A DNA stretch of 64,000 nt, from assembly GCA_902801295.1 (NCBI GenBank), contig CADCHN010000001.1, positions 62,001 through 126,000 on the forward strand. The letters run 5' to 3'. The notes beneath the pieces are model-generated. The model did no database searches, had not been told where the DNA came from, and saw only the letters and a list, made by a program, of their open reading frames with translations. This DNA is from Oscillospiraceae bacterium (GTDB taxonomy: Bacteria; Bacillota; Clostridia; Oscillospirales; Oscillospiraceae). How positions within the stretch are numbered: the stretch's first letter is position 1; each line of letters begins with the position of its first letter. A program made the position numbers and the translations under genes. This document shows positions 43,789-52,200 of the stretch, one piece after another.

Positions 43789-44484
43789 ATGAGTGTGCAC
43801 GACGGACACAGGACTCGCCTCAAGGAGCGTTATACCGCGTACGGCCTGGACAATTTCAACGATCATAATGTGCTGGAGCTGCTGTTGTTCTACGCCATCC
43901 CGCGCAGGGATACGAATACGCTGGCCCATGCGCTGCTGGATCATTTCGGCTCGCTGGACGCCGTGTTTGACGCCTCCGTCCACGAGCTGATGGCCGTGCC
44001 GGGGATCGGAGAAAGCACTGCGACGCTGATTACTCTTGTGCCGGAGATCAATAAACGCTGCGCCGTCAGCCGCGTCAGGGACGTTACGGCCTTTAACTGC
44101 GCCGCCCAGACCGCCCGCTATCTGATCCCACGCCTTGGCATGGAGAAATCCGAAAAAGTCCTGCTGCTCTGTCTGAATCCGCAAAAGCAGCTCATCTGCT
44201 GTACGGAGCTCGGTAGCGGTGTTGTGGATACTGTCAGTCTGAACGTCCGCCAGGTTGTGGAGACGGCTCTGAAGGCGAGGGCGAGCTCGGTCATTCTCGC
44301 TCATAATCATCCCTCCGGCAATCCGGCGCCCTCGCGTGACGATGAGCTGCTGACCCGCAGAGTCCGCGAAGCGCTGCAGCTGGTGGATATTTCCCTTGAC
44401 GACCATGTGATTATCGGCGGGCAGACCTATTTCTCCTTTACCGATTCCGGCCTGCTGCTGTATCCGTTGTCTTCGCGCTATTAA
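43789..44484 (+). CDS. radC: RadC family protein (JAB/MPN metalloprotease fold)
   Basis: The 231-residue protein has N-terminal helix-hairpin-helix repeats (AVPGIGESTATLI) and the C-terminal JAB domain with AHNHPSGNPAPSRDD, holding the HxH and Asp metal ligands. Known as RadC, but a direct repair role is in doubt in the literature. The ATG at 43,789 is better spaced from AGGGG than that at 43,780. Confidence 0.93.
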   Translation: MSVHDGHRTRLKERYTAYGLDNFNDHNVLELLLFYAIPRRDTNTLAHALLDHFGSLDAVFDASVHELMAVPGIGESTATLITLVPEINKRCAVSRVRDVTAFNCAAQTARYLIPRLGMEKSEKVLLLCLNPQKQLICCTELGSGVVDTVSLNVRQVVETALKARASSVILAHNHPSGNPAPSRDDELLTRRVREALQLVDISLDDHVIIGGQTYFSFTDSGLLLYPLSSRY

Positions 44485-44499
44485 CGGGGGGAGGACGCT

Positions 44500-44709
44500 G
44501 TGAAACCGGAAGAACAAATGCATCCGCTGATTTATCAGACGCTCGTCCGCTATATTGGCTACGGCTGGGGCGACGCGATCATTCAGAGCCTGATTCGCTA
44601 TCGCTTCAACGTGAAAATCAGTCATCATTGTCTGCGAACCTTTCGGGAGGGCGGCGATTGTACCGCGCATTGTCAGAGTGTCTGCCCGTGGAAGAATTAT
44701 GTTATGTAA
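44500..44709 (+). CDS. Small hypothetical protein with cysteine-rich end
   Basis: The 69-residue protein starts at GTG 44,500 with a strong GGGGGGAGGACGCT ribosome site, so it is probably real. It begins MKPEEQMHPLIYQTLVRYIG and ends with a cluster of cysteines and histidines (CLRTFREGGDCTAHCQSVCP). No family recognised. It is the last gene of the uvrB-radC run, 15 bases after radC. Confidence 0.55.
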   Translation: MKPEEQMHPLIYQTLVRYIGYGWGDAIIQSLIRYRFNVKISHHCLRTFREGGDCTAHCQSVCPWKNYVM

Positions 44710-44802
44710 ACTTGATTTCCGGCGATTTGAGCGCTTGAAAAGCTCTTTGCAGCGATTCTGCAGTGTTTTTGCTTGAATTGCCGCGTTTTTCCACCGGGCT
44801 GT

Positions 44803-44832
44803 TGTGGACAAACTTGTGGAAAATGTTGATAA
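44803..44832 (-). promoter_or_regulatory. Cluster of DnaA-box-like 9-mers
   Basis: On the minus strand TTATCAACA (44,824-44,832), TTTTCCACA (44,815-44,823) and TTGTCCACA (44,803-44,811) each differ by one base from the DnaA box TTATCCACA and lie almost end to end, with a weaker copy on the plus strand near 44,787. Function inferred only. Confidence 0.5.
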
Positions 44833-45025
44833 CTCTTTGATGAATTTTTATTTCACCAGGTTATGTAACTCGAAATCCAATGAACTGAAATTCTGAAAAA
44901 TCCCTCTTCATGCGACAAAACCGGAACTATTTTTGCAGTTGCTGTTTTATTGACAGACGCTTAGACACGACGGGAGTGTAACTCCGTTACAAAAAAATAC
45001 GATTTGTAATATCCTATGTTTTTTG

Positions 45026-45054
45026 TTGACTTCTCCCCGCGATTGTGGTACTAT
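45026..45054 (+). promoter_or_regulatory. Promoter of tRNA-Thr
   Basis: TTGACT at 45,026-45,031 and TACTAT at 45,049-45,054 are 17 bases apart, ending 12 bases before the tRNA. Confidence 0.85.
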
Positions 45055-45066
45055 TACCCGGCAAAC

Positions 45067-45142
45067 GCTGGTATAGCTCAGTCGGTAGAGCAGCTGATTC
45101 GTAATCAGCAGGTCGTGTGTTCGAGTCACATTACCAGCTCCA
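45067..45142 (+). tRNA. tRNA-Thr (anticodon CGT)
   Basis: The 76-nt gene has the acceptor stem GCTGGTA/TACCAGC, anticodon stem GCTGA/TCAGC with loop TTCGTAA (anticodon CGT, reading ACG), a T arm with GTTCGAGTC and an encoded CCA. Confidence 0.95.
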
Positions 45143-45150
45143 AACATCGC

Positions 45151-45177
45151 AGCCCGGAAGTTGAAGACTTCCGGGCT
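45151..45177 (+). terminator. Terminator of tRNA-Thr
   Basis: A perfect 11-bp stem (45,151-45,161 with 45,167-45,177) with a 5-nt loop is followed by GTTTTCTATTT. Confidence 0.85.
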
Positions 45178-45203
45178 GTTTTCTATTTATCGGAGGTGAC
45201 GAA

Positions 45204-46415
45204 ATGACAACGCTGCAAAAAATTTACGACCGCTCGTTTCAGGCGGTATTCAACCTTGGCGCTCGTTTTCTGCGCTGGCGGCGGCCGATCCTGGTGACAG
45301 GCGCCGGCTGTTCCGGGCAGATTCCTGCGTTGATCAAGCGGGAAGCCATCGAAAAAGTCATGGTCGTAACCGGCCCGAGCGTTGGGAAAAGGATTGCTCC
45401 GCGCATCCTCGAGGCGCTGGAGGACTCCGGACTCTCCTATGAGCTGTTTACGGAGGTGGAGTCCAATCCGAGCGTCCGCACGGTGGAGAGGATCCGGGAT
45501 CTCTATCGGGAAGGAGGCTGCCAGGGCTTTGTCGCCATCGGGGGCGGCTCTCCGATGGACGCGGCCAAAGCGGCGGCGGCGCTGATCGCGCGCCCGCGCG
45601 CGACGCTCGGCAGCATGGCTGGCCTTTTAAAGGTCGGCAGAAGCATTTCGCCCTTCATCGCCGTGCCGACGACCGCCGGTACGGGTTCCGAGACCACGAT
45701 CGCCGCAGTAGTCACCGACCCGGAGACCCACCATAAGTACGCCTTAATGGATCTGCACCTTGTACCGAAGGTCGCAGTGCTTGATCCCGAACTGACGCGG
45801 GCGCTGCCGCCGGCGATCACCGCCGCAACCGGGATGGACGCGCTGACGCACGCCGTGGAGGCCTATCTCTGCTGGACCTATAACACAAAAGAAAGTCTGC
45901 GCCTTGCGGAGGAAGCCGTTTGCGGCATTTTCCGCTATCTGGAGCGCGCCTACCGTGATGGCGGAGATATGGATGCGCGCGGTGAGATGCTGCTGGCTTC
46001 TTATCGGGCCGGCTTTGCCTTTACCCGCGCCGGTGTCGGCAACGTCCACGCGATCGCCCATACTCTCGGCGGGCTGTATAACACGCCGCACGGCCTGGCA
46101 AACGCGGTCATTCTTCCGATCGTGCTGGAGGACTACGGCGCAGCTGCCTGGCATAAGCTCGCGCGCCTGGCAGAGCTCACCGGGCTCAAATCGCAGGGGA
46201 GCGATGAGGAAAAGGCTCGCGCCTTCATTGCCGAGATCCGCGCAATGAATCGACGTATGGACATTCCCACAGGCTTTTCCAACATCCGCGAGGAGGATAT
46301 CCCGCAAATGATCCGCTGGGCGCTGGCGGAGGCCAATCCCGTGTATCCCGTACCGGTAATCTATGACGAAAAGCGCTGCGAACATGTCATCCGCCGTGTG
46401 ATCGCTGAGGCGTGA
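45204..46415 (+). CDS. Iron-containing alcohol dehydrogenase
   Basis: The 403-residue protein has the NAD-binding GGGSPMDAAKAAA block (about 112-124), the PTTAGTGSE motif and the metal ligands in GMDALTHAVEAY, HAIAHTLGGLYNTPHG. It should interconvert an alcohol and an aldehyde in fermentation; the substrate is not clear. ATG behind ATCGGAGGTGACGAA. No own promoter is obvious; it may be read through from the tRNA. Confidence 0.9.
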   Translation: MTTLQKIYDRSFQAVFNLGARFLRWRRPILVTGAGCSGQIPALIKREAIEKVMVVTGPSVGKRIAPRILEALEDSGLSYELFTEVESNPSVRTVERIRDLYREGGCQGFVAIGGGSPMDAAKAAAALIARPRATLGSMAGLLKVGRSISPFIAVPTTAGTGSETTIAAVVTDPETHHKYALMDLHLVPKVAVLDPELTRALPPAITAATGMDALTHAVEAYLCWTYNTKESLRLAEEAVCGIFRYLERAYRDGGDMDARGEMLLASYRAGFAFTRAGVGNVHAIAHTLGGLYNTPHGLANAVILPIVLEDYGAAAWHKLARLAELTGLKSQGSDEEKARAFIAEIRAMNRRMDIPTGFSNIREEDIPQMIRWALAEANPVYPVPVIYDEKRCEHVIRRVIAEA

Positions 46416-46562
46416 TGAGCCAATAATTGTTCCTGTATTTGTAAATAATGCGTGAATTCGGTCAGAAATGATTGAAAAGAAGGATCAGAGTATGATACGA
46501 TCTCCTCGCAAGGCAAGTGGCAAACATCGACGACGGAAATTTGTCAGAAAGGAGATCATGGT

Positions 46563-47561
46563 ATGTTTACACTGGTTGTTGGCTTGATTCTTTCCCTCGT
46601 GCTTTATGTGGTGCTCGGCTTCCGAAGCGGTGAAGTGTGGGTGACTGATGCAAAGGGCAATTCCAGAATGGTGAAAAGCAAGCAGAAGGAATGGAAGAGC
46701 AATCCGCGTCAGTTCCTGGCGCTTGGCGCGCTGGCTGTCGTTCTGCTTCTCAGCTGCGTAACCGTGGTCCCCACGGGATATACCGGGATCCTGACAACCT
46801 TCGGCCGCGTCGAAAACCGCACCATCAATGCCGGTGCGCACTTGATTCTGCCCTGGCAGAACGTGGTGAAGATGGACAACCGTACGCAGAAGGTGCAGAT
46901 CACGACCGAGGCTTTTTCGAGCGACATTCAGCAGGTGAATCTGCAGCTGAGCGTGAACTACTGCATCGACCAGGAGACCGCGCAGGAGCTGTACCGTACG
47001 GTCGGCATCAGCTATTATGAGAATGTCATGTATCCGCGGATCCTTGAGAATACCAAGGCGGTCTTCTCCCAGTATACCGCCGAGAACCTGATCGGCAAGC
47101 GCAACTCCCTGTCCGATCTGATCGCGGAATCCACCTCGGCGGATATGAAGCGCTATGGCATCACGATCGTTTCGATTGCCATTGAGGACATTGACTTTAC
47201 CGACGCTTTTACCACGGCAGTCGAGGCCAAGCAGGTCGCCGCGCAGAATAAGCTCACGGCGGAAACCGAGCAGGCTCAGAAGACCATGGAGGAAGAAGCA
47301 ACGGCCAAGCGTGCGGTGATCGCGGCCAATGCCGAGGCAGAAAAAGCCGTCATTGCGGCCAACGCCGAGCTTGAGGTCACGAAGATTCAGGCCGAGGCGG
47401 CGCTCTACGCCGGCGAAAAAGAGGCCGAGATGAACAAGCGCATTTCCGAATCACTTTCGGAAAAATTGATTCAGTATTACTGGATCAAAGAGTGGGACGG
47501 CGTTCTGCCGACCACGGTCCTCGGCAATGAGGGCAGCTATATCATCGACTTGACCGAGTAA
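46563..47561 (+). CDS. SPFH/prohibitin domain membrane protein
   Basis: The 332-residue protein has two hydrophobic segments at the N-terminus (about 1-20 and 50-70), an SPFH domain starting VVPTGYTGILTTFGRVENRT, and a long Ala/Glu-rich coiled coil (about 220-295) with repeated AVIAANAEAEK. Such proteins scaffold membrane microdomains or control membrane proteases. ATG behind AGAAAGGAGATCATGGT. The gap 46,416-46,562 contains a possible but weak promoter only. Confidence 0.88.
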   Translation: MFTLVVGLILSLVLYVVLGFRSGEVWVTDAKGNSRMVKSKQKEWKSNPRQFLALGALAVVLLLSCVTVVPTGYTGILTTFGRVENRTINAGAHLILPWQNVVKMDNRTQKVQITTEAFSSDIQQVNLQLSVNYCIDQETAQELYRTVGISYYENVMYPRILENTKAVFSQYTAENLIGKRNSLSDLIAESTSADMKRYGITIVSIAIEDIDFTDAFTTAVEAKQVAAQNKLTAETEQAQKTMEEEATAKRAVIAANAEAEKAVIAANAELEVTKIQAEAALYAGEKEAEMNKRISESLSEKLIQYYWIKEWDGVLPTTVLGNEGSYIIDLTE

Positions 47562-47573
47562 ATCATTGGATCA

Positions 47574-47603
47574 AAAAAGAACCGCCGGTTGGCGGTTCTT
47601 TTT
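47574..47603. terminator. Bidirectional terminator between the SPFH gene and glnS
   Basis: A perfect 13-bp stem (47,574-47,586 with 47,591-47,603) with tetraloop GGTT and A/T runs serves both converging genes. Confidence 0.92.
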
Positions 47604-47615
47604 TTGATATCGATG

Positions 47616-49298
47616 TTACTTTTTGAAGCTGTCCTTGAGTGCCACGGAGCGGTTAAAGACCAGATGGCCGGGTGCCGCGTCTCGGTTATCCAGGCAGAAG
47701 TAGCCCTGGCGCATGAACTGGTAGCCGTCGGCGCTCTTGCCCTGCTCCGGCATGGGCGCGTCGGCCAGGCAGGCTTCCACCTTGCAGCCGGTCAGAACCT
47801 CGAGACTGTCGGGATTGAGGCAGTCGAGGAAATTCTTGTCCGGGCCGTCGGGTTCGGGATCACTGAAGAGGTAGCTGTAGAGCCGCACCTCGGCGTCCGC
47901 GCAGTTGTCGGCGTCGACCCAGTGGATGGTCGCGCCCTTGACCTTGCGTCCGTCGGCCGGATCGCCGCCCCGGCTGTCCGGGTCATATTCGCACAGGACC
48001 TCGGTCACATTGCCGTTTTCGTCCTTGACGCAGCCGGAGCAGGTGACGAGATAGGCACCCTTCAGCCGCACTTCAAAGCCGGGGTGCAGGCGCTTGTATT
48101 TCGGCGCCGGGACTTCCGTGAAGTCGTCGGCTTCGATCCACAGGTGACGGGAGAAGCTGACCATGCGGCTGCCGGCCTCGGGATCGAGCGGATTGTTTTC
48201 AACCTCGAGCAGCTCGCTCTGACCCTCCGGGTAGTTTGTCACCGTCAGCTTGACCGGGCGGAGCACGGCCATCACGCGCTTGGCGTGGGCGTTCAGATCG
48301 TCGCGCAGGCAGCTTTCCAGCAGTGCCCAGTCCACGGTGGAATCCACCTTGGAAACGCCGATCCGATCGCAGAACTCGCGGATGGAGGCGGAGGTGTAGC
48401 CGCGGCGGCGCAGGCCGCAGAGCGTCGGCATGCGGGGATCGTCCCAGCCGGAGACCTTGCCCTCTTCCACCAACTGGCGGAGCTTGCGCTTGGACATGAC
48501 CGTGTAATTGATGCCCAAACGGGCAAACTCTATCTGGCGGGGCTTGATACCGGGGATCGTCACATTGCTGACCACCCAGTCATACAGCGGGCGATGTGCC
48601 TCGTACTCGAGCGAGCAGAGGGAATGGGTAATGCCCTCGAGCGCGTCCTGGATGGGGTGGGCGAAGTCGTACATCGGGAAGATGCACCACTTGGTGCCCT
48701 GACGGTGATGCTCGATATAACGAATGCGGTAGAGCACCGGGTCGCGCATGTTGAAGTTGCCGCTGGCCAGGTCGATCTTGGCGCGCAGCGTGTATTTTCC
48801 CTCGGGGAACTCGCCGGCTCTCATGCGTTGGAAGAGGTCGAGACTCTCCTCGATGGGGCGGTCGCGCCAGGGGGAGACGGCGGGGTGTGTGGTGTCGCCG
48901 CGGTATTCCCTGAACTGCTCGGGCGTCAGCTCGCACACATAGGCCAGGCCTTTGCGGATCAGCTCCAAAGCAAGCTCATAGGTCTTTTCAAAGTAATCGG
49001 AACCGTAAAACAGGCGATCGCCCCAGTCAAAGCCCAGCCAGTGAATATCCTCCTGGATGGCGTTGACATACTCGGTGTCCTCCTTGGCGGGGTTGGTATC
49101 GTCAAAGCGGAGGTTGCAGATGCCGCCAAAGCGCTCGGCGGTGCTGAAGTCGATCGTCAGCGCCTTGCAGTGGCCGATGTGCAGATATCCGTTCGGCTCG
49201 GGCGGAAAGCGGGTGTGAACCTGCATGCCGTAGCAGCGCTGTCCCTCTGACAGATCCTCCTTGACAAATCCTTCAATAAAATTTCTGGTCTCTTCCAT
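47616..49298 (-). CDS. glnS: Glutaminyl-tRNA synthetase
   Basis: The 560-residue class I synthetase has the HIGH-type motif FPPEPNGYLHIGHCKA (about 30-45), the KMSKS-type VMSKRKLRQLV, and the beta-barrel anticodon domain with HPGFEVRLKGAYLV. It charges tRNA-Gln directly. Many Firmicutes use the GatCAB route instead, so a GlnS gene here is typical of Clostridia that have acquired it. The ATG at 49,298 follows GAGGAGTGTTATCT; the GTG upstream is less likely. Confidence 0.95.
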   Translation of the reverse strand: MEETRNFIEGFVKEDLSEGQRCYGMQVHTRFPPEPNGYLHIGHCKALTIDFSTAERFGGICNLRFDDTNPAKEDTEYVNAIQEDIHWLGFDWGDRLFYGSDYFEKTYELALELIRKGLAYVCELTPEQFREYRGDTTHPAVSPWRDRPIEESLDLFQRMRAGEFPEGKYTLRAKIDLASGNFNMRDPVLYRIRYIEHHRQGTKWCIFPMYDFAHPIQDALEGITHSLCSLEYEAHRPLYDWVVSNVTIPGIKPRQIEFARLGINYTVMSKRKLRQLVEEGKVSGWDDPRMPTLCGLRRRGYTSASIREFCDRIGVSKVDSTVDWALLESCLRDDLNAHAKRVMAVLRPVKLTVTNYPEGQSELLEVENNPLDPEAGSRMVSFSRHLWIEADDFTEVPAPKYKRLHPGFEVRLKGAYLVTCSGCVKDENGNVTEVLCEYDPDSRGGDPADGRKVKGATIHWVDADNCADAEVRLYSYLFSDPEPDGPDKNFLDCLNPDSLEVLTGCKVEACLADAPMPEQGKSADGYQFMRQGYFCLDNRDAAPGHLVFNRSVALKDSFKK

Positions 49299-49335
49299 AG
49301 ATAACACTCCTCATCGGACGCAAAAATACGCTGTT

Positions 49336-49364
49336 ATTATAAACGATTCATCTCGCAATTACAA
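49336..49364 (-). promoter_or_regulatory. Promoter of glnS
   Basis: On the minus strand TTGTAA (49,359-49,364) and TATAAT (49,336-49,341) are 17 bases apart. No T-box-like leader is present. Confidence 0.75.
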
Positions 49365-49381
49365 TAAAAATGTGTTATACT
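49353..49381 (+). promoter_or_regulatory. Extended -10 promoter of the thioredoxin-reductase-like gene
   Basis: TATACT at 49,376-49,381 is preceded by TGT, an extended -10. A weak -35 (TCGCAA) lies 17 bases upstream and overlaps the divergent glnS promoter. Confidence 0.55.
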
Positions 49382-49456
49382 GCTTTTATCGAAAAAAAGT
49401 AATCAAATAGCAGCGAATTGGTAATAAACGGATATCATTCGGAAAGGAACAGAAAT

Positions 49457-50272
49457 ATGCTTGATTGTTATGACATCATAATCGTCGGCGGCGGCGTGGC
49501 GGCGGCCTCAGCCGTGTTGACGGCGAAAAATCGCGGCAAAACGGTGGCTGTCATCACAAACGGCGAGGAGACCAGCAGTCTCTACCGCGCTGAGCGCATT
49601 ACCAATTATCCCGGCCTACCTCCGATGAGCGGCAGGGAAATGAGCGAGCTCTTCCGCCGCCAGATCGAAGAAAACGCCACAGACGTGATCCGCGGGCGCG
49701 CGCTGAACGTGATGCCGATGGACGATGTGTTCGGCATTGCCGTGGGCAGCGATTTCTATCAGTGCCGCGCGCTCATCATCGCTGCCGGCATTACCCGGGA
49801 AAACCTCTATCCCGGCGAGGGTGAATATCTCGGGCGAGGCGTCAGCTACTGCGCCACCTGCGACGGGATGCTCTATCGCGGCAAGACCGTGGCTGTGATC
49901 GGCAGCGGCCATGAAGCGGTCGAGGACGCGGATTTCCTCGAGAGCATCGGCTGCCGGGTCATCCATCTGCGCGAAAACGGCCGCTATGAGATCAAGGGCG
50001 GATTGAAGGCGAACGCTGTGATATTCCGCGGCGAGGAGTACGCAGTGGACGGCGTTTTTATCATTAAGGACACCGTGTCCGTCACCCGTCTCGTACCTGG
50101 GTTGGAGTATGAAAACGGCGGCATTGTCACGGGACGCGATATGTCTACCAGCGTTCCCGGCGTTTTCGCGGCGGGCGACTGCACCGGAAAACCCTATCAG
50201 CTCGCCAAGGCGGCGGGCGAGGGAAACATCGCCGCGCTCAGCGCCTGCGAGTATATCTCCGCAAAAAAGTAA
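49457..50272 (+). CDS. Thioredoxin-reductase-like flavoprotein, compact form
   Basis: The 271-residue protein has an FAD-binding GGGVAAASA (11-19), a redox pair C132-A-T-C135 in SYCATCDG, GSGHEA (149-154) and the FAD-binding GVFAAGDCTGKPYQLAKAAGEG. It is about 40 residues shorter than normal TrxB and lacks the HRRxxxR motif that binds the NADPH phosphate. It may therefore use another donor, as in the ferredoxin-dependent thioredoxin reductases of Clostridia. The ATG at 49,457 follows AAAGGAAC. Its partner is probably TrxA at 52,201. Confidence 0.85.
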   Translation: MLDCYDIIIVGGGVAAASAVLTAKNRGKTVAVITNGEETSSLYRAERITNYPGLPPMSGREMSELFRRQIEENATDVIRGRALNVMPMDDVFGIAVGSDFYQCRALIIAAGITRENLYPGEGEYLGRGVSYCATCDGMLYRGKTVAVIGSGHEAVEDADFLESIGCRVIHLRENGRYEIKGGLKANAVIFRGEEYAVDGVFIIKDTVSVTRLVPGLEYENGGIVTGRDMSTSVPGVFAAGDCTGKPYQLAKAAGEGNIAALSACEYISAKK

Positions 50273-50287
50273 GCGCACAGGCACGCC

Positions 50288-50316
50288 TTGACGAAGCCGG
50301 ACCTCTATCGTATAAT
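50288..50316 (+). promoter_or_regulatory. Promoter of moaC-ccdA-tlpA-trxA
   Basis: TTGACG at 50,288-50,293 and TATAAT at 50,311-50,316 are 17 bases apart, which puts the moaC start at 50,363 and excludes the longer reading frame. Confidence 0.82.
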
Positions 50317-50362
50317 CAACAGACAGAAACTCAACGATAGCCTCTTGCCGGGAGGAGAAAGC

Positions 50363-50839
50363 ATGGATTTTACTCATTTTAACGATCAGGGCCGGGCGAA
50401 AATGGTGGACGTGGGCGAGAAGAACCCGACCCGCCGCACCGCCGTTGCGGCAGCGCGCGTACTCCTCAACCGTGAAACTTTCCGCCTGATCCAAAGCGGC
50501 GGCGTCAAAAAGGGAGACGTGCTGACGGTCGCGCAGATTGCCGGCGTGATGGGCGCCAAGCGCACGCCGGATCTGATCCCGATGTGTCATCCGATCTTGA
50601 TCGACGGCATCGATCTGATGCTTTCTCTCGATGAGGAGCGCTGTTCGGTCGAAATCACCGCCAAGGTTTCCTGCGACGGGCGCACCGGCGTGGAGATGGA
50701 GGCACTGACAGCGGCGTCTGTGGCGGCGCTCACGGTCTACGACATGTGCAAGGCCGTGCAGCGGGACATGGTCATCACCGACATCCGCCTGCTCTCCAAG
50801 AGCGGCGGTGCCCACGGTGATTTTGTCCGGGCGGAATAA
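50363..50839 (+). CDS. moaC: Cyclic pyranopterin monophosphate synthase MoaC
   Basis: The 158-residue enzyme shows MVDVGEKNPTRRTAVA, the IPMCHPILIDG active-site loop, GVEMEALTAASVAALTVYDMCK and KSGGAHGDF. It converts the MoaA product to cyclic pyranopterin in molybdenum cofactor synthesis. No other cofactor gene is in the window; it leads a thiol redox operon, an odd setting. ATG behind GGGAGGAGAAAGC. Confidence 0.96.
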   Translation: MDFTHFNDQGRAKMVDVGEKNPTRRTAVAAARVLLNRETFRLIQSGGVKKGDVLTVAQIAGVMGAKRTPDLIPMCHPILIDGIDLMLSLDEERCSVEITAKVSCDGRTGVEMEALTAASVAALTVYDMCKAVQRDMVITDIRLLSKSGGAHGDFVRAE

Positions 50840-50843
50840 GCGT

Positions 50844-51497
50844 ATGCAGTTTGTCATCACCTTTCTCGAGGGACTGATTTCCTTCGTCTCTCCCTGTATG
50901 CTGCCGATGCTGCCGGTCTATGTGTCGTACTTTGCCGGCGGCGCGGACAAAAAACGCGCCAATCTTTTTCGCGCCATGGCCTTTGTGCTCGGCTTTACCG
51001 TGGCCTTCTGTCTGATGGGTCTGTTTGCCGGAACGCTTGGCTCGCTTTTGCTGCGCTATCAGCGCGCCGTTACGATCGTCTGCGGGCTGATCGTGATCGT
51101 GTTCGGCCTGTCTTATCTGGAAATTCTTCCTCTGCCATTTTTCAAGGGGATGAGCAGCGGCCGCTCGGTGACGGGCGTTTTCTCCGCGTTCGTGTTTGGG
51201 CTTGTCTATTCGGTCAGCCTGACGCCCTGCGTCGGCGCTTTCCTCGGCTCTGCGCTGATGCTCGCTTCCAGCTCCGGCACGGCGCTGCAGGGATTGCTGC
51301 TCCTGGTTTGCTATTCGCTCGGCCTGGGTCTGCCGTTTCTGATTTCGGCGCTGCTGCTCGAGCAGCTCAGCGGCGTATTCGGCTGGATCAAGGCGCATTA
51401 TGGGGTCATGAATCGAATCTGCGGCGGTTTTTTGATCCTGATCGGCCTGCTGATGGCCTTTGGCCTGCTCGACCGCTGGATGGCGCTGCTGCGCTGA
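50844..51497 (+). CDS. ccdA: CcdA-like membrane thiol transporter (DsbD transmembrane domain family)
   Basis: The 217-residue protein has six transmembrane helices and two cysteines typical of CcdA: in SFVSPCMLPMLPVY and SLTPCVGAFLGSAL. It passes electrons from cytoplasmic thioredoxin across the membrane to an outer thioredoxin-like protein, here probably the TlpA-like product encoded next. ATG at 50,844, four bases after moaC, so coupled. Confidence 0.92.
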   Translation: MQFVITFLEGLISFVSPCMLPMLPVYVSYFAGGADKKRANLFRAMAFVLGFTVAFCLMGLFAGTLGSLLLRYQRAVTIVCGLIVIVFGLSYLEILPLPFFKGMSSGRSVTGVFSAFVFGLVYSVSLTPCVGAFLGSALMLASSSGTALQGLLLLVCYSLGLGLPFLISALLLEQLSGVFGWIKAHYGVMNRICGGFLILIGLLMAFGLLDRWMALLR

Positions 51498-51506
51498 GGT
51501 GACAGA

Positions 51507-52178
51507 ATGAAACATGCGAGTAAAGCGATGATCAGTGTTCTTCTTCTCGCCGTGCTGTTGATCGGCGGCGGCGTGCTGTACCGTCAGCTGGCTCCCGGCG
51601 TGAATACAAATCCCGTGGATGGAACCGGGGACAGCGTTTCCGTTCCTCGTCACCGTGAGGAATCTTCTGCCCTGAGCACAGAGTTGCCCGCCGCGGAGAC
51701 CGAGGAACCTCGGTCCACCGAGGAGCCGATCACGGACTCTCCGGCCGAGCTCAGCGACGACCTTTCGGCGGATTTTGGCGTCCTGGATGAGGACGGGAAC
51801 CCTGTGCACCTGTCCGACTATTTCGGAAAGCCGATCGTCGTCAATTTCTGGGCGACATGGTGCCCGCCCTGCCGTGCCGAGCTGCCGTATTTCGACGCGG
51901 CCGCGGAGGCCTATGACGGTCAGATTCAGTTTCTGATGATCAATCTGACCGACGGCTATAACGACACAGTTGAGAGCGCGACCGCATTCGTTCGCGAGGA
52001 AAACCAGTATTCCTTCCCGCTGTTTTTTGATACGGAATTCAGCGGCGTTGAGGCATATCAGGTGAACGCGATCCCCGTGACGCTGTTTATCAACGCCGAC
52101 GGCAGCCTCCTGCATCAGCAGATCGGCGCGATGGACGAGGCCACGCTCGACGAGTATATCCGTCAATTACTTGCTTAA
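51507..52178 (+). CDS. Membrane-anchored TlpA/ResA-like thioredoxin
   Basis: The 223-residue protein has an N-terminal membrane anchor (ISVLLLAVLLIGGGVLY), a Thr/Glu/Ser-rich linker (about 35-80) and a thioredoxin-like domain with FWATWCPPCRAELPYF. It acts outside the membrane to reduce disulfides, fed by CcdA. ATG behind GAGGTGACAGA. The client is unknown; no cytochrome c gene is in the window. Confidence 0.9.
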   Translation: MKHASKAMISVLLLAVLLIGGGVLYRQLAPGVNTNPVDGTGDSVSVPRHREESSALSTELPAAETEEPRSTEEPITDSPAELSDDLSADFGVLDEDGNPVHLSDYFGKPIVVNFWATWCPPCRAELPYFDAAAEAYDGQIQFLMINLTDGYNDTVESATAFVREENQYSFPLFFDTEFSGVEAYQVNAIPVTLFINADGSLLHQQIGAMDEATLDEYIRQLLA

Positions 52179-52200
52179 CAATAGAAAGGAGATAAAAAAC

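Larger units (their letters stand above)
44710..45066. other. AT-rich intergenic region
   Basis: No gene is visible in these about 357 bases. It holds a cluster of DnaA-box-like 9-mers at 44,803-44,832, an AT-rich stretch after it, a short inverted repeat GTAAC-tcc-GTTAC near 44,985 and the promoter of tRNA-Thr at 45,026. Confidence 0.7.

Noticed and set aside
44803..44832. Main chromosomal origin oriC
   Set aside because: dnaA and dnaN are not nearby and the genes on both sides run the same way; only a DnaA-box-like cluster is claimed.
47589..49250. 553-residue plus-strand open frame opposite glnS
   Set aside because: Mirror of glnS, and it begins inside the bidirectional terminator.
49299..49456. 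T-box leader for glnS
   Set aside because: The distance from the glnS promoter to its start is only about 30 bases, too short for a T-box, and no conserved T-box core was seen.
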